The notes under the pieces are model-generated. The model saw nothing but the letters and a program-made list of their open reading frames with translations. It was not told the origin of the DNA and did no database searches. From Sphingobium sp. C100 (GTDB taxonomy: Bacteria; Pseudomonadota; Alphaproteobacteria; Sphingomonadales; Sphingomonadaceae): 50,115 nt of DNA. This document shows positions 14,584 through 23,091 of this stretch, one piece after another. The stretch is taken from positions 1 through 50,115 of the forward strand of contig NZ_AYOY01000145.1 of NCBI RefSeq assembly GCF_000508185.1, read 5' to 3'. Every line of letters starts with the position of its first letter. Within the stretch, counting starts at the first letter, position 1. A program made the position numbers and the translations under genes.

Positions 14584-17424
14584 ATGGCTTTCAAGCCGAT
14601 CATTTCTGGCTCCACATCCATCTTGGCGCTGATGCTCGCCGGCGCCGCCCACGCCCAGAGCGCACCGTCCGCCACGCCCCAGGCCGCCCCGGAGGACGAC
14701 GTCGCCGACATCGTCGTGACCGGCGTGCGCGCGTCGATCGTCGGTGCCCTCAACGTCCGCAAAAATTCAACCCAGATCGTCGATTCGATCGTGTCGGAAG
14801 ATGTCGGCAAGCTGCCCGACAATAATGTCATCGAAGCCCTCCAGCGCGTGACCGGCATCCAGGTCACCAACCGCACCGGCGGCGAAGCGGCCGGCATCTC
14901 GATCCGCGGCCTGCCCGACGCGCTCACCACGCTCAACGGCCGCAACATCTTCACCGCCGCCGGCCAGTCCTTCTCGCTGCAGGATATTTCGGCGAACCTT
15001 GTCAACCGCGTCGATGTCTACAAGACTCGCTCGGCAGATCAGATCGAAACCGGCCTCGCCGGCCAAGTGGATGTCCAGACGCGCCGTCCGTTCGATTTTG
15101 ACGGCTTCGCCATTTCGGGCTTGGCGCGCGGTATCTATAATGAGCAGGCAGACACCTATAATCCCAACGTCGCGCTGCTCGTCAGCGATCGCTGGGAAAC
15201 CGGCATCGGCGACATCGGCATCCTGGTGAACGGTAGCTACACCCGCACAAAATATCGCGACCAGACAGTGACGGCGGGCGCGCTGGTGCCGTTCGCTGAT
15301 CTTTCTCCGACCGACGGAACCGGACTGACCGGCTTCCAGCGCATCTTCCCCGCCGGCCGCGATCCGGTCACGGGCGAATTCAATGTCGCGCCGGGACTGG
15401 GTGCCTGGGAACCCGGCCTCGACCGTGGCCTGCCGACGGCGGCAGGCTCCACGATGCTCGTAAACGGCGTTGAAACCCCTTATTATCTCTCGCGCGACGC
15501 GGTCTTCAGTTCCGACCTCTACGGTAAGCGCGAGCGCCCCTCCCTCAACGTCGCGCTCCAATGGGCGCCCAACAGCAGTTCGGTCTATACCGCCGAAATG
15601 TTTTACGCCGGTTTCCGGGGCGAGACCTTCAACAGCCTTCAGTTCAGCTTCGTCGATTTCTGGGACAATCCGGTAGCGCCGACCCTGTATGACGGCACCA
15701 ACATCGTGAAATCGCGCGTCGCCAACAATGTTTATGGGTTCAACAGCGGCGACTTCACCAAGTCGAAGACCGACAGCTTCGTTTACGCGCTGAACGGCAA
15801 ATGGGATCTGGGCGACCGTGGCAAGATCATCGGCGACATTGCCTATCAGACCAGCCAGGTTGATTCATCCTTCATCGCCATGCGCACCGACCGGGGTGCA
15901 AAGCAGATCACCACGGATTTCAACGCCGGCGGCGGCATCCCCTCCTATCATTTCGACGACGACAGCCTGCTGAACGACACCAGCATCTGGAACGTGGCCC
16001 AACTCTACGATAACGCCAATCGCGACAAGGGCAGCGCCATTACCGGCACGCTCGACGGTTATTATACGTGGGACGAAGGCTTCATTCGCCAGGTCAAGGC
16101 CGGCATCCGGCTCGACCAGCGCAAGGCGTCCAACTATGTCCGCACGCAGGATCGTGGCGCCCCGCTGACCGCGACGACGCTCGCGGGCCTGGGCGAAGAC
16201 GCTGCCTTCACCAATTCGGATTTCTATCAAGGCCGCGCCGACGTCCCGACCAGCTGGACGCTGGCCAATGGCTATTGGCTCTATGACAATGCCGACATGG
16301 TGCGCGGCCTCTACGGTCTGACCACATCCGATCAGCTGTCGCTGCAAAAGACGTTCGACATCGACGAAAGCACCATCGCCATGTATCTGCAGGTCGATGG
16401 CGAAGTGTCGATCTTCGGCCGTCCGCTGAAGCTTCAGGCCGGCGCGCGCTATGTCACGGTCGACACCGACTATAATTTCTTCGACCGCTACAACAATGGC
16501 GCACGCACCAGCGTCTCGTCGGGTTCTGACCGCTGGCTGCCCAGCTTCACCGCCCGATACGAGATTTTCGACAATCTGCGCCTGCGCTTCAACTATGGCG
16601 AAACGCTGCGCCGTCCCAACTTCGGCGACATCAATCCCAATTATAACCTGACCGGCGACCTCACCAATCTGGGTTATGGCAGCGGCACGGCGGGAACGGC
16701 GAACCTCAAGCCCACCCACTCGAAGAATTACGACGTTGCCCTCGAATGGTATTTCGAGCGCAACAGCGCCATCACGCTGACAGCCTTCCGTCGCGAAATC
16801 GAGGGGCTGGTGGTGCCCCTGACGATCCAGGAATATATCCCCAATAACGGGATCGAAGCCGGCGCAACCGACACCTTTGCGATCACCCGCCCGATCAACG
16901 CTTCCAACGGTGTGCTCAAGGGGCTGGAACTGGGACTGACCTACTTCCCCTCCTATCTGCCGGGTCCGCTCGACGGCCTGGGCTTCGTGGGCAGCGTCAC
17001 GGTGCTCGACTCGAAGCAGAATATTCCGCAGTCCAACTCCGCCGGCGAAATCACGGGACAGGCGACCTCGTCCTTCTTTGGCGTGTCAGACCTCAGCTAC
17101 AACGCCACCTTGGCCTATGATAATGGCCCGATCGGTGCACGCCTGTCCTATATCTGGCGCAAGGAATTCCTCGCCAACAACGAAGCACGCCTGTTCGCCA
17201 ACCCGATCGGCGTGTGGCGCAACCCGGAAAAGAGCCTGGATCTTCAGCTCACCTGGAACCTCAATGATCGGCTCGGCGTGACCTTCGACGCGGTGAACCT
17301 CACCAAATCGAAGCAGCAGACCTATTATAAATTCGAAGATGTCGGCGGACCGGAGCAGTTCAACCTCGGCACGACCCTCATCGCGCGCACCTTTGCGCTG
17401 GGTGTCCGCTATACCTTCAAATGA
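14584..17424 (+). CDS. TonB-dependent receptor, probable arabinan-oligosaccharide transporter
   Basis: A 946-residue outer-membrane receptor. A signal peptide (to AHAQ, about residue 25) precedes a TonB-box-like DIVVTGVRASI and a plug domain with LPDNNVIEALQRVTGIQV, SIRGLPDALTTLNGR and VDVYKTRSADQIETGLAGQV. The long beta-barrel ends GVRYTFK with the usual terminal aromatic region. The layout matches the large receptors that alphaproteobacteria use for oligosaccharides. The ATG at 14584 follows AGGGGAGGA. It is preceded by two operator-like repeats and followed, after a hairpin, by a glycosidase gene. Neighbouring GH51/GH43 genes make arabinan fragments the likely cargo. Confidence 0.92.
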   Translation: MAFKPIISGSTSILALMLAGAAHAQSAPSATPQAAPEDDVADIVVTGVRASIVGALNVRKNSTQIVDSIVSEDVGKLPDNNVIEALQRVTGIQVTNRTGGEAAGISIRGLPDALTTLNGRNIFTAAGQSFSLQDISANLVNRVDVYKTRSADQIETGLAGQVDVQTRRPFDFDGFAISGLARGIYNEQADTYNPNVALLVSDRWETGIGDIGILVNGSYTRTKYRDQTVTAGALVPFADLSPTDGTGLTGFQRIFPAGRDPVTGEFNVAPGLGAWEPGLDRGLPTAAGSTMLVNGVETPYYLSRDAVFSSDLYGKRERPSLNVALQWAPNSSSVYTAEMFYAGFRGETFNSLQFSFVDFWDNPVAPTLYDGTNIVKSRVANNVYGFNSGDFTKSKTDSFVYALNGKWDLGDRGKIIGDIAYQTSQVDSSFIAMRTDRGAKQITTDFNAGGGIPSYHFDDDSLLNDTSIWNVAQLYDNANRDKGSAITGTLDGYYTWDEGFIRQVKAGIRLDQRKASNYVRTQDRGAPLTATTLAGLGEDAAFTNSDFYQGRADVPTSWTLANGYWLYDNADMVRGLYGLTTSDQLSLQKTFDIDESTIAMYLQVDGEVSIFGRPLKLQAGARYVTVDTDYNFFDRYNNGARTSVSSGSDRWLPSFTARYEIFDNLRLRFNYGETLRRPNFGDINPNYNLTGDLTNLGYGSGTAGTANLKPTHSKNYDVALEWYFERNSAITLTAFRREIEGLVVPLTIQEYIPNNGIEAGATDTFAITRPINASNGVLKGLELGLTYFPSYLPGPLDGLGFVGSVTVLDSKQNIPQSNSAGEITGQATSSFFGVSDLSYNATLAYDNGPIGARLSYIWRKEFLANNEARLFANPIGVWRNPEKSLDLQLTWNLNDRLGVTFDAVNLTKSKQQTYYKFEDVGGPEQFNLGTTLIARTFALGVRYTFK

Positions 17425-17466
17425 GTGCCCGGCAGGGCGCGGTGTCTCCTCACTGTGCCCTGTCTC

Positions 17467-17514
17467 ATGGCGGCCGCTTCGGGAAACCTCTCCACTTCCC
17501 GGAACGGCCGCCAT
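17467..17514. other. intercistronic stem-loop
   Basis: ATGGCGGCCG (17467-17476) pairs with CGGCCGCCAT (17505-17514), and the inner TTCGGGAA / TTCCCGGAA extend the stem with one bulge. There is no clear T run. It lies between the receptor and the next glycosidase gene and could partly stop transcription or protect the receptor mRNA 3' end. Confidence 0.6.
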
Positions 17515-17545
17515 ATCTGTTTGTAACGATATGGGAGGATGCGCG

Positions 17546-19582
17546 ATGCGCGCGATACGGATGCTGCTGCTGGCGGGGGCCGCGCTCACCGCGACCGGGG
17601 CTGCCTCTCCTCCGCCCGCGATGGACACGGCCGCCATCGCCGCGCAGCGTTTCGGCAATGACGCGCCCTGGTATCGTGAGCGCATCCCCTTCTTCGAATC
17701 CGCCGATCCAAGTCTGGACGCGGTCTATTATTATCGCTGGCAGATTTTCCGCGGGCATCAGCGCGACCTGGGCGCGGAAGGCTATATCACCACCGAATTT
17801 TTCGACGATGTCGACTGGCAACGCCATCCCTATGCCAGCCTGAACGACGCCAGCGGCTTTCATATCGCCGAAGGGCGCTGGCTCAATGACCGGCGCTTCA
17901 CCGACGATTATATCAACTTCATGTATCGTAGCGGCGGCAATGATCGCCATTTCACCGATCATATGGCCGATTCGGTCTGGGGCCGATATCTGGTCGATGG
18001 CGACCGCGCCGACGCGATCGAACATCTGCCGGTGATGAACCAGACCTATCGCCTGTGGGACGATCATTTCGATTTCGACAAGGGGCTGTATTTCGTCGAG
18101 CCGCTGCTCGACGCCACCGAATATACCGTCTCCTCGATCGACGCGTCGGGCGGCAAGGACGGCTTCAGGGGCGGCGACGCCTTCCGCCCCTCGGTCAACA
18201 GCTATATGTTCGCCAATGCCCGCGCCCTGTCGAAGATGGCGACGCTGGCCGGGGACAAGGCGATGGCGGCCGACTATGCCGCCCGCGCCGACGCGCTGCA
18301 AAGCCGTGTGCTCGAAGCGCTGTGGAGCGACAAGCTCACCCACTTCATCGACCGGCACCAGTCGCAAAAGAACGAGTTCGTCAATTACTGGGAGCCGATC
18401 CGCAGCCGCGAACTGGTCGGCTATCTGCCCTGGATGTTCGGCCTGGTGCCCGACGACGCCCGATATGCGCAAGGCTGGACCCATTTGCTCGACCCCGCCT
18501 CGCTCGCCGGGAAGGCCGGGATGCGCACGGTCGAGGCGAATTACGAATATTATATGCGGCAATATCGCTATCTGGGCAGCGCCCCGGAATGTCAGTGGAA
18601 CGGCCCGATCTGGCCCTATCAAACGACGCAGGTGCTGACCGCCATGGCCAATCTGCTTGAAGATCGCAAACAGCATGGCCCGGTCACGCGCAGCATTTAT
18701 ATGCGCCTGCTGCGCCAATATGCCGCGCTTCATTATCAGGGCGTGGGGACGGACCGGCGCCTCGACCTGGAGGAGGATTATCACCCCGAAACCGGCAAGC
18801 CGACCGTGGGCCTCGACCGCAGCCACCATTATTTCCATTCCGGCTTCAACGACCTGATCCTGTCCGGCCTGGTCGGCATCCGTCCGCGCGCCGACGATGT
18901 GCTGGAAGTGAATCCGCTGCTCCCCGCAAGCGACGATCCGCAGGCGCTCGCCTGGTTCCGGGTGCAGGACGTGCCCTATCATGGGCATAAGGTCGCGGTG
19001 ACATGGGACGCGGACGGCAGCCATTACCGGCGCGGCGCTGGACTTTCGATCGAGGTGGACGGCAAGGAGGTCGCCCGCCGCGACACGCTGGGCCGCGTCG
19101 AGGTGCCGGTGACACGCGCTGCCCCTCCCGTCATTACGCGCCCGATCAACCGTGCGGTGCAGCTGGTGCGTGGCAATTTCCCCATGGGTTCGGCCTCCAG
19201 CAACGCCGATGTCGAAAATGTCCATGACGCGATCGACGGGCGGACATGGTTCTTCCCCGAACTGCCCAATGGCTGGTCCTCGGCCCCGTCGCCGGCGCAA
19301 CAATGGTATGCTATCGACCTGGGCCAGCCGGTCGACCTGTCACGCGCCGAACTCGCCTTCTTCGCTGATGGCAAGGGGTTCGCCGTGCCGCGCGCCTATC
19401 GCTTGCAAGCGTGGATGGACGGCGCCTGGCGCGACATCGCGAAGCCATCTGGCAGCCCGGTCGCCAATGGCGTCACCGACCTGCGGTGGACGGCGCTGCG
19501 CACCGGCAAGGTCCGCCTCGCCTTCACGCAGCAACCCGGCAAGGCGGTGCGCCTTGCCGAATTCAAGCTGTTTCCGGACTGA
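17546..19582 (+). CDS. exported (alpha/alpha)6-type glycosidase (MGH1/GH63-like) with C-terminal discoidin-like domain
   Basis: A 678-residue exported protein; ATG 17546 follows GGGAGG, and a signal peptide ends near GAASP. Residues about 40-500 look like an (alpha/alpha)6 trehalase/mannosylglycerate-hydrolase-like barrel: VYYYRWQIFRGHQRDLG, GFRGGDAFRPSVNSYMFANA, FVNYWEPIRSRELVGYLPWM, CQWNGPIWPYQTTQ and the late DLEEDYHPETGKP, rich in candidate acids. The last 140 or so residues resemble an F5/8-type C (discoidin) carbohydrate-binding domain (GSASSNADVENVHDAIDG, QQWYAIDLGQPVDLSRAEL). It likely hydrolyses a sugar substrate in the periplasm; the locus suggests an arabinose-containing one, but the exact GH family and specificity are not clear to me. 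Confidence 0.78.
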   Translation: MRAIRMLLLAGAALTATGAASPPPAMDTAAIAAQRFGNDAPWYRERIPFFESADPSLDAVYYYRWQIFRGHQRDLGAEGYITTEFFDDVDWQRHPYASLNDASGFHIAEGRWLNDRRFTDDYINFMYRSGGNDRHFTDHMADSVWGRYLVDGDRADAIEHLPVMNQTYRLWDDHFDFDKGLYFVEPLLDATEYTVSSIDASGGKDGFRGGDAFRPSVNSYMFANARALSKMATLAGDKAMAADYAARADALQSRVLEALWSDKLTHFIDRHQSQKNEFVNYWEPIRSRELVGYLPWMFGLVPDDARYAQGWTHLLDPASLAGKAGMRTVEANYEYYMRQYRYLGSAPECQWNGPIWPYQTTQVLTAMANLLEDRKQHGPVTRSIYMRLLRQYAALHYQGVGTDRRLDLEEDYHPETGKPTVGLDRSHHYFHSGFNDLILSGLVGIRPRADDVLEVNPLLPASDDPQALAWFRVQDVPYHGHKVAVTWDADGSHYRRGAGLSIEVDGKEVARRDTLGRVEVPVTRAAPPVITRPINRAVQLVRGNFPMGSASSNADVENVHDAIDGRTWFFPELPNGWSSAPSPAQQWYAIDLGQPVDLSRAELAFFADGKGFAVPRAYRLQAWMDGAWRDIAKPSGSPVANGVTDLRWTALRTGKVRLAFTQQPGKAVRLAEFKLFPD

Positions 19583-19588
19583 TCGCGC

Positions 19589-20656
19589 TCAGTTCTCGAC
19601 GCTGATGACGCCGCGCCGGATCTGGTCCAGCTCGATGCTTTCGAACAGCGCCTGGAAATTGCCGTTGCCGAAACCTTCATTGCCCTTGCGCTGGATGATC
19701 TCGAAGAAGATCGGGCCGAACATGTTTTCGGTGAAAATCTGGAGCAATATGCCCTCGCTCTCGACATCGCCGTCGATCAGGATGCGGTTCTTCCTCAACC
19801 GCTCCAGATCCTCGCCATGGCCCGGCACGCGCTTGTCGACCAGTTCATAATAGGTCTCGATCGTGTCCTGAAGCCGGACGCCGCGCGCCCGCAGCCGCTC
19901 GACCGTATCGTAGATATTGGCGGTGGTCAGCGCCAGATGCTGGATGCCTTCGCCATGATAGTCGCGAATGAACTCCTCGATCTGGCTCTTGTCGTCCTGG
20001 CTTTCATTGAGCGGGATGCGGATGGCGCGGTCGGGCGCGATCATCGCCTGGCTGGTAAGGCCGGTCGCCTTGCCTTTGATGTCGAAGAATTTCTGCTCTT
20101 CAAAGCCAAAAAGGGTGCGATAAAATTCGCTCCACACCCGCATCTGCCCGCGCCGGACATTATGGGTCAGATGATCGAGCAGGTCGAGCCCGACATTATT
20201 CGCCGCCTCCTGCTCGCGCCAGCCGGGGAATTCGGCCCAGTCGGCATACAGGTCCGCGCCGTCCTTGATGAAATAGAGATAGGCGCCGCCAATCCCCTCG
20301 ATGACGGTGTCGTCTTCCTCGGTCGCCTTGGCGCCATGGGACAGCGCCCATTCCAGCGCGCCCTTGGGGTCCGCCACGCGAAACGCCATGGCGCTCGCCG
20401 ACGGCCCATGCACGCCCCTGAACGCCGCCACCCGGCCCGCATCGTCGCGGTTCAGCATCAGGTTGATGCGCCCCTGCTTGTAACGGGTGATATTCTTGCT
20501 CGGATGGCGATGGGTCGGCGTGAAGCCCAGCGCCTCGAACTGCGCCGCCATCTTGTCCGGCTCGGGCGAGGTGAACTCGACAAATTCGAAACCGTTGAGG
20601 CCCAGCGGGTTCTGCGATGCCATGTCGGTCTGCTGCTCCAGGGTGGCGGTGGTCAT
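19589..20656 (-). CDS. hppD: 4-hydroxyphenylpyruvate dioxygenase
   Basis: A 355-residue non-haem iron enzyme that turns 4-hydroxyphenylpyruvate into homogentisate. The vicinal-oxygen-chelate fold shows the three iron ligands His162 (LLDHLTHNV), His240 (GIQHLALTT) and Glu319 (PIFFEIIQRKG), with the late GILLQIFTENMFGPIFFE signature. The real start is ATG 20656, overlapping the phhA stop as ATGA; the open frame further upstream is antisense or out-of-frame sequence inside phhA. Its stop lies six bases from the convergent glycosidase gene, with no terminator between. Confidence 0.96.
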   Translation of the reverse strand: MTTATLEQQTDMASQNPLGLNGFEFVEFTSPEPDKMAAQFEALGFTPTHRHPSKNITRYKQGRINLMLNRDDAGRVAAFRGVHGPSASAMAFRVADPKGALEWALSHGAKATEEDDTVIEGIGGAYLYFIKDGADLYADWAEFPGWREQEAANNVGLDLLDHLTHNVRRGQMRVWSEFYRTLFGFEEQKFFDIKGKATGLTSQAMIAPDRAIRIPLNESQDDKSQIEEFIRDYHGEGIQHLALTTANIYDTVERLRARGVRLQDTIETYYELVDKRVPGHGEDLERLRKNRILIDGDVESEGILLQIFTENMFGPIFFEIIQRKGNEGFGNGNFQALFESIELDQIRRGVISVEN

Positions 20657-21522
20657 GAAAGCTCCTCTTCCTTCTGTCGGGCATAGGCCTGCGTCCCGCG
20701 CGTCAGCACGCGGTCGTCGGGCGAAATCATGTCGGTGTCGAAATCGGGCAGGCCATCGAGCGCGCGATAGAGCGGCGCGAAGTCGGTCCCGGCCGTCTGC
20801 GCCAGCAGCTGTTCGAAACTGTCGATGACGAAATAGCATTGCTGGAAATCGTCGATCTTGTAGCGGGTGCGCATCAGCCGCTGCAAATCGAAGCCGATCC
20901 GGTTGGGCGACGGGTCTTCCAGCGCAAAGCGGGACTCCGCGTTGGACGACACGATCCCCGCGCCATAGAGGCGCAGCCCGTCGGCCGTATCGATCAGCCC
21001 GAATTCGACCGTATACCAATAGAGCCGCGCCAGCTTCTCGATCGCGCCCAGCCCGTCGGCGCGCAGCCCGCCCCGGCCATAGGCCTGCATATAATCGGCG
21101 AAGATCGGGTTGGCGAGCAGCGGCACATGGCCGAACACGTCGTGAAACACGTCCGGCTCCTCCAGATAATCCTCCTGCTCGGGCGTACGGATGAAACGCC
21201 CGGCGGGGAAGCGGCGATTGGCCAGATGCTCGAAGAAGACCCGGTCGGGCACCAGGCCCGGCACCGCCACCACCTGCCATCCCGTCGCCTGCATCAGCCG
21301 CTCCGACAGCGCCCGGAAATCGGGAATACCCGGCTTGTCCATGCGCAATATATCGAGGCCCGCCAGAAATTCCGGCACGACCCGGCCGGGCAGCATCGCC
21401 GCCTGCCGGTCGAACAACCGATCCCACATGGCGTGATCGGCCGCGCTGTAGCGGTCCCACGCCTGCGGGATCGTCCCGTCGGCCGCGGCCGCGGCGGGGG
21501 CTAAATCGGCATCTTTCTCCAT
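20653..21522 (-). CDS. phhA: phenylalanine 4-monooxygenase
   Basis: A 289-residue aromatic amino acid hydroxylase that makes tyrosine from phenylalanine with tetrahydropterin and oxygen. Iron ligands are His127 and His132 in VFHDVFGHVPLL and Glu173 in YWYTVEFGLID; the bacterial single-domain length is normal, with no regulatory ACT domain. It overlaps hppD by four bases, so the two are cotranslated. No pterin carbinolamine dehydratase (phhB) or tyrosine aminotransferase gene is adjacent. A divergent Lrp/AsnC regulator starts 94 bases away. Confidence 0.96.
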   Translation of the reverse strand: MEKDADLAPAAAAADGTIPQAWDRYSAADHAMWDRLFDRQAAMLPGRVVPEFLAGLDILRMDKPGIPDFRALSERLMQATGWQVVAVPGLVPDRVFFEHLANRRFPAGRFIRTPEQEDYLEEPDVFHDVFGHVPLLANPIFADYMQAYGRGGLRADGLGAIEKLARLYWYTVEFGLIDTADGLRLYGAGIVSSNAESRFALEDPSPNRIGFDLQRLMRTRYKIDDFQQCYFVIDSFEQLLAQTAGTDFAPLYRALDGLPDFDTDMISPDDRVLTRGTQAYARQKEEELS

Positions 21523-21547
21523 GCCCCCATGGTCGCAAAAGAAAGCC

Positions 21548-21609
21548 GAAAATGCTTTTCAAAATTGCGGTATATGCAGGGATGATCGACAATATGTTTC
21601 ATGATATTG
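21548..21609. promoter_or_regulatory. candidate Lrp/AsnC operator region between phhA and its divergent regulator
   Basis: Two AT-rich palindromes fill this gap: GAAAA-TGC-TTTTC at 21548-21560 and CAATAT-N8-ATATTG at 21590-21609. Lrp-type proteins favour such AT-rich inverted sequences. The second palindrome ends eight bases before the regulator ATG, which fits autoregulation. Confidence 0.5.
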
Positions 21610-21616
21610 TGAATGG

Positions 21617-22090
21617 ATGAGCAATATTATCACCCTTGATCCGCTCGACCGCCGCATTCTGGGCGAGCTTCAGCGCGACGCCACGCTCAGCAACGCCGAA
21701 CTGGCCGAACGGGTGGGCAGCACCGGGCCGTCCTGCTGGCGCCGGGTTCGCGCCATGCAGGAACAGGGGCTGCTGCGCCGCGCCGTCTGGCTGGCCGATC
21801 CGCGCGCGCTGGGCCAGGGCGTCACGGTCCTGTGCCATATCCGGATGAAGGACTTCACCGCCGAAAGCATCGCCGCCTTCGAAGATTTCGTGCGCGGTCA
21901 TGAACAGGTGATGGAATGCTATTCCATGTCGGGCGAATGGGATTATCTGGTGCGGGTCGTGGCGTCGGACGTCGCCGATTATGAGCATTTCCTGATGCGG
22001 ACCCTGCTCAAACACCCCTCGGTCGCGGGGGCTTCGTCGCAATTCGCGCTGTCCACGACGAAATATGAAACCGCCCTTCCCATCCGCTGA
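21617..22090 (+). CDS. Lrp/AsnC-family transcriptional regulator
   Basis: A 157-residue protein. The N-terminal helix-turn-helix (LDPLDRRILGELQRDATLSNAELAERVG, then CWRRVRAMQEQGLL) is followed by the alpha/beta RAM (ACT-like) effector domain (VMECYSMSGEWDYLVRVVASDVADYEHF). The divergent position beside phhA-hppD suggests that it senses phenylalanine or tyrosine and controls that operon; this is inference from context. Length is normal for the family. Confidence 0.92.
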   Translation: MSNIITLDPLDRRILGELQRDATLSNAELAERVGSTGPSCWRRVRAMQEQGLLRRAVWLADPRALGQGVTVLCHIRMKDFTAESIAAFEDFVRGHEQVMECYSMSGEWDYLVRVVASDVADYEHFLMRTLLKHPSVAGASSQFALSTTKYETALPIR

Positions 22091-22212
22091 CGGGCGCGCG
22101 CCCGGTCCCGCCCGGCGGCCGACACGATAATTTTATCCTTGCCCCGGCGCCAATCCCATGCACAAAGCTTGCCAATCGCCTTCCGGCTGCCAATTTACCC
22201 CCGCGAGGCGCC

Positions 22213-23019
22213 ATGGCCCGCAAGGATGACAGGATGCACGACGTAACCGCCCCGGATCGGCCGACCCCGGCCCACCCCCTCGCCCCCCAGGAAGTGGGCG
22301 ACGGCCTGTCGGTCATCTCGATCGCCAAAAGCTATGACAAGCGCGTCGTGCTGTCCGACGTGTCGCTGACCGTGGGCAAGGGCGAAGTGGTCGGCCTGCT
22401 CGGCCCCAATGGCGCGGGCAAGACGACCTGCTTCTATTCGGTCATGGGTCTGGTCCGCCCCGATCGCGGCCGCATCGTGCTGGACGGGCAGGATATTACC
22501 GGCCTGCCCATGTATCGCCGCGCGATCCTGGGCCTGGGCTATCTGCCGCAGGAAACCTCGATCTTCCGGGGTTTGAGCGTCGCCCAGAATATCGGCGCGG
22601 TGCTGGAACTGGCCGAACCGGACAAGGCCGCCCGCGGCGCGCGCCTGGAACAATTGCTCGACGAATTCGGCCTCGCCCGCCTGCGCGATTCCTCCGCGAT
22701 GGCGCTGTCGGGCGGCGAGCGTCGCCGCTGCGAAATCGCCCGCGCGCTGGCCGCCAATCCCTCGATCGTCCTGCTCGACGAACCGTTCGCCGGCATCGAT
22801 CCGCTGTCCATCGCCGACATTCGCGACCTGGTGAAGGATTTGCGGAATCGCGGCATCGGCGTGCTCATCACCGACCATAATGTCCGCGAGACGCTGGAAA
22901 TCGTCGACCGCGCCTGCATCATCTATGATGGCCAGGTGCTGTTTGCCGGCAATCCGACCGAACTGGTCGCCAATGCCGAGGTCCGCCGCCTCTATCTGGG
23001 CGAGAATTTCCAGCTTTGA
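22213..23019 (+). CDS. lptB: LPS export ABC transporter ATP-binding protein
   Basis: A 268-residue ATPase with Walker A GLLGPNGAGKTT, Q-loop region GYLPQETSIFRGLSV, signature ALSGGERRRCEIARAL, Walker B IVLLDEPFAGIDP and H-loop ITDHNVRET. The sequence pattern is LptB, which powers lipopolysaccharide (here possibly glycosphingolipid-related) export with LptFG in the inner membrane. An N-terminal extension of about 30 residues precedes the domain. It is followed 72 bases later by rpoN, the classic lptB-rpoN order. Confidence 0.95.
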   Translation: MARKDDRMHDVTAPDRPTPAHPLAPQEVGDGLSVISIAKSYDKRVVLSDVSLTVGKGEVVGLLGPNGAGKTTCFYSVMGLVRPDRGRIVLDGQDITGLPMYRRAILGLGYLPQETSIFRGLSVAQNIGAVLELAEPDKAARGARLEQLLDEFGLARLRDSSAMALSGGERRRCEIARALAANPSIVLLDEPFAGIDPLSIADIRDLVKDLRNRGIGVLITDHNVRETLEIVDRACIIYDGQVLFAGNPTELVANAEVRRLYLGENFQL

Positions 23020-23091
23020 GATGGGACCGGGGCAGCCTCTTCTTCCGGTCATGACGCGGGCTTCCGCATATAAACTGATGGCCGAAGACTG

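Noticed and set aside
20657..21592. Upstream in-frame extension of hppD giving a 667-residue product
   Set aside because: The extra part has no family similarity and overlaps phhA in another frame; HPPD length and the ATGA overlap support ATG 20656.
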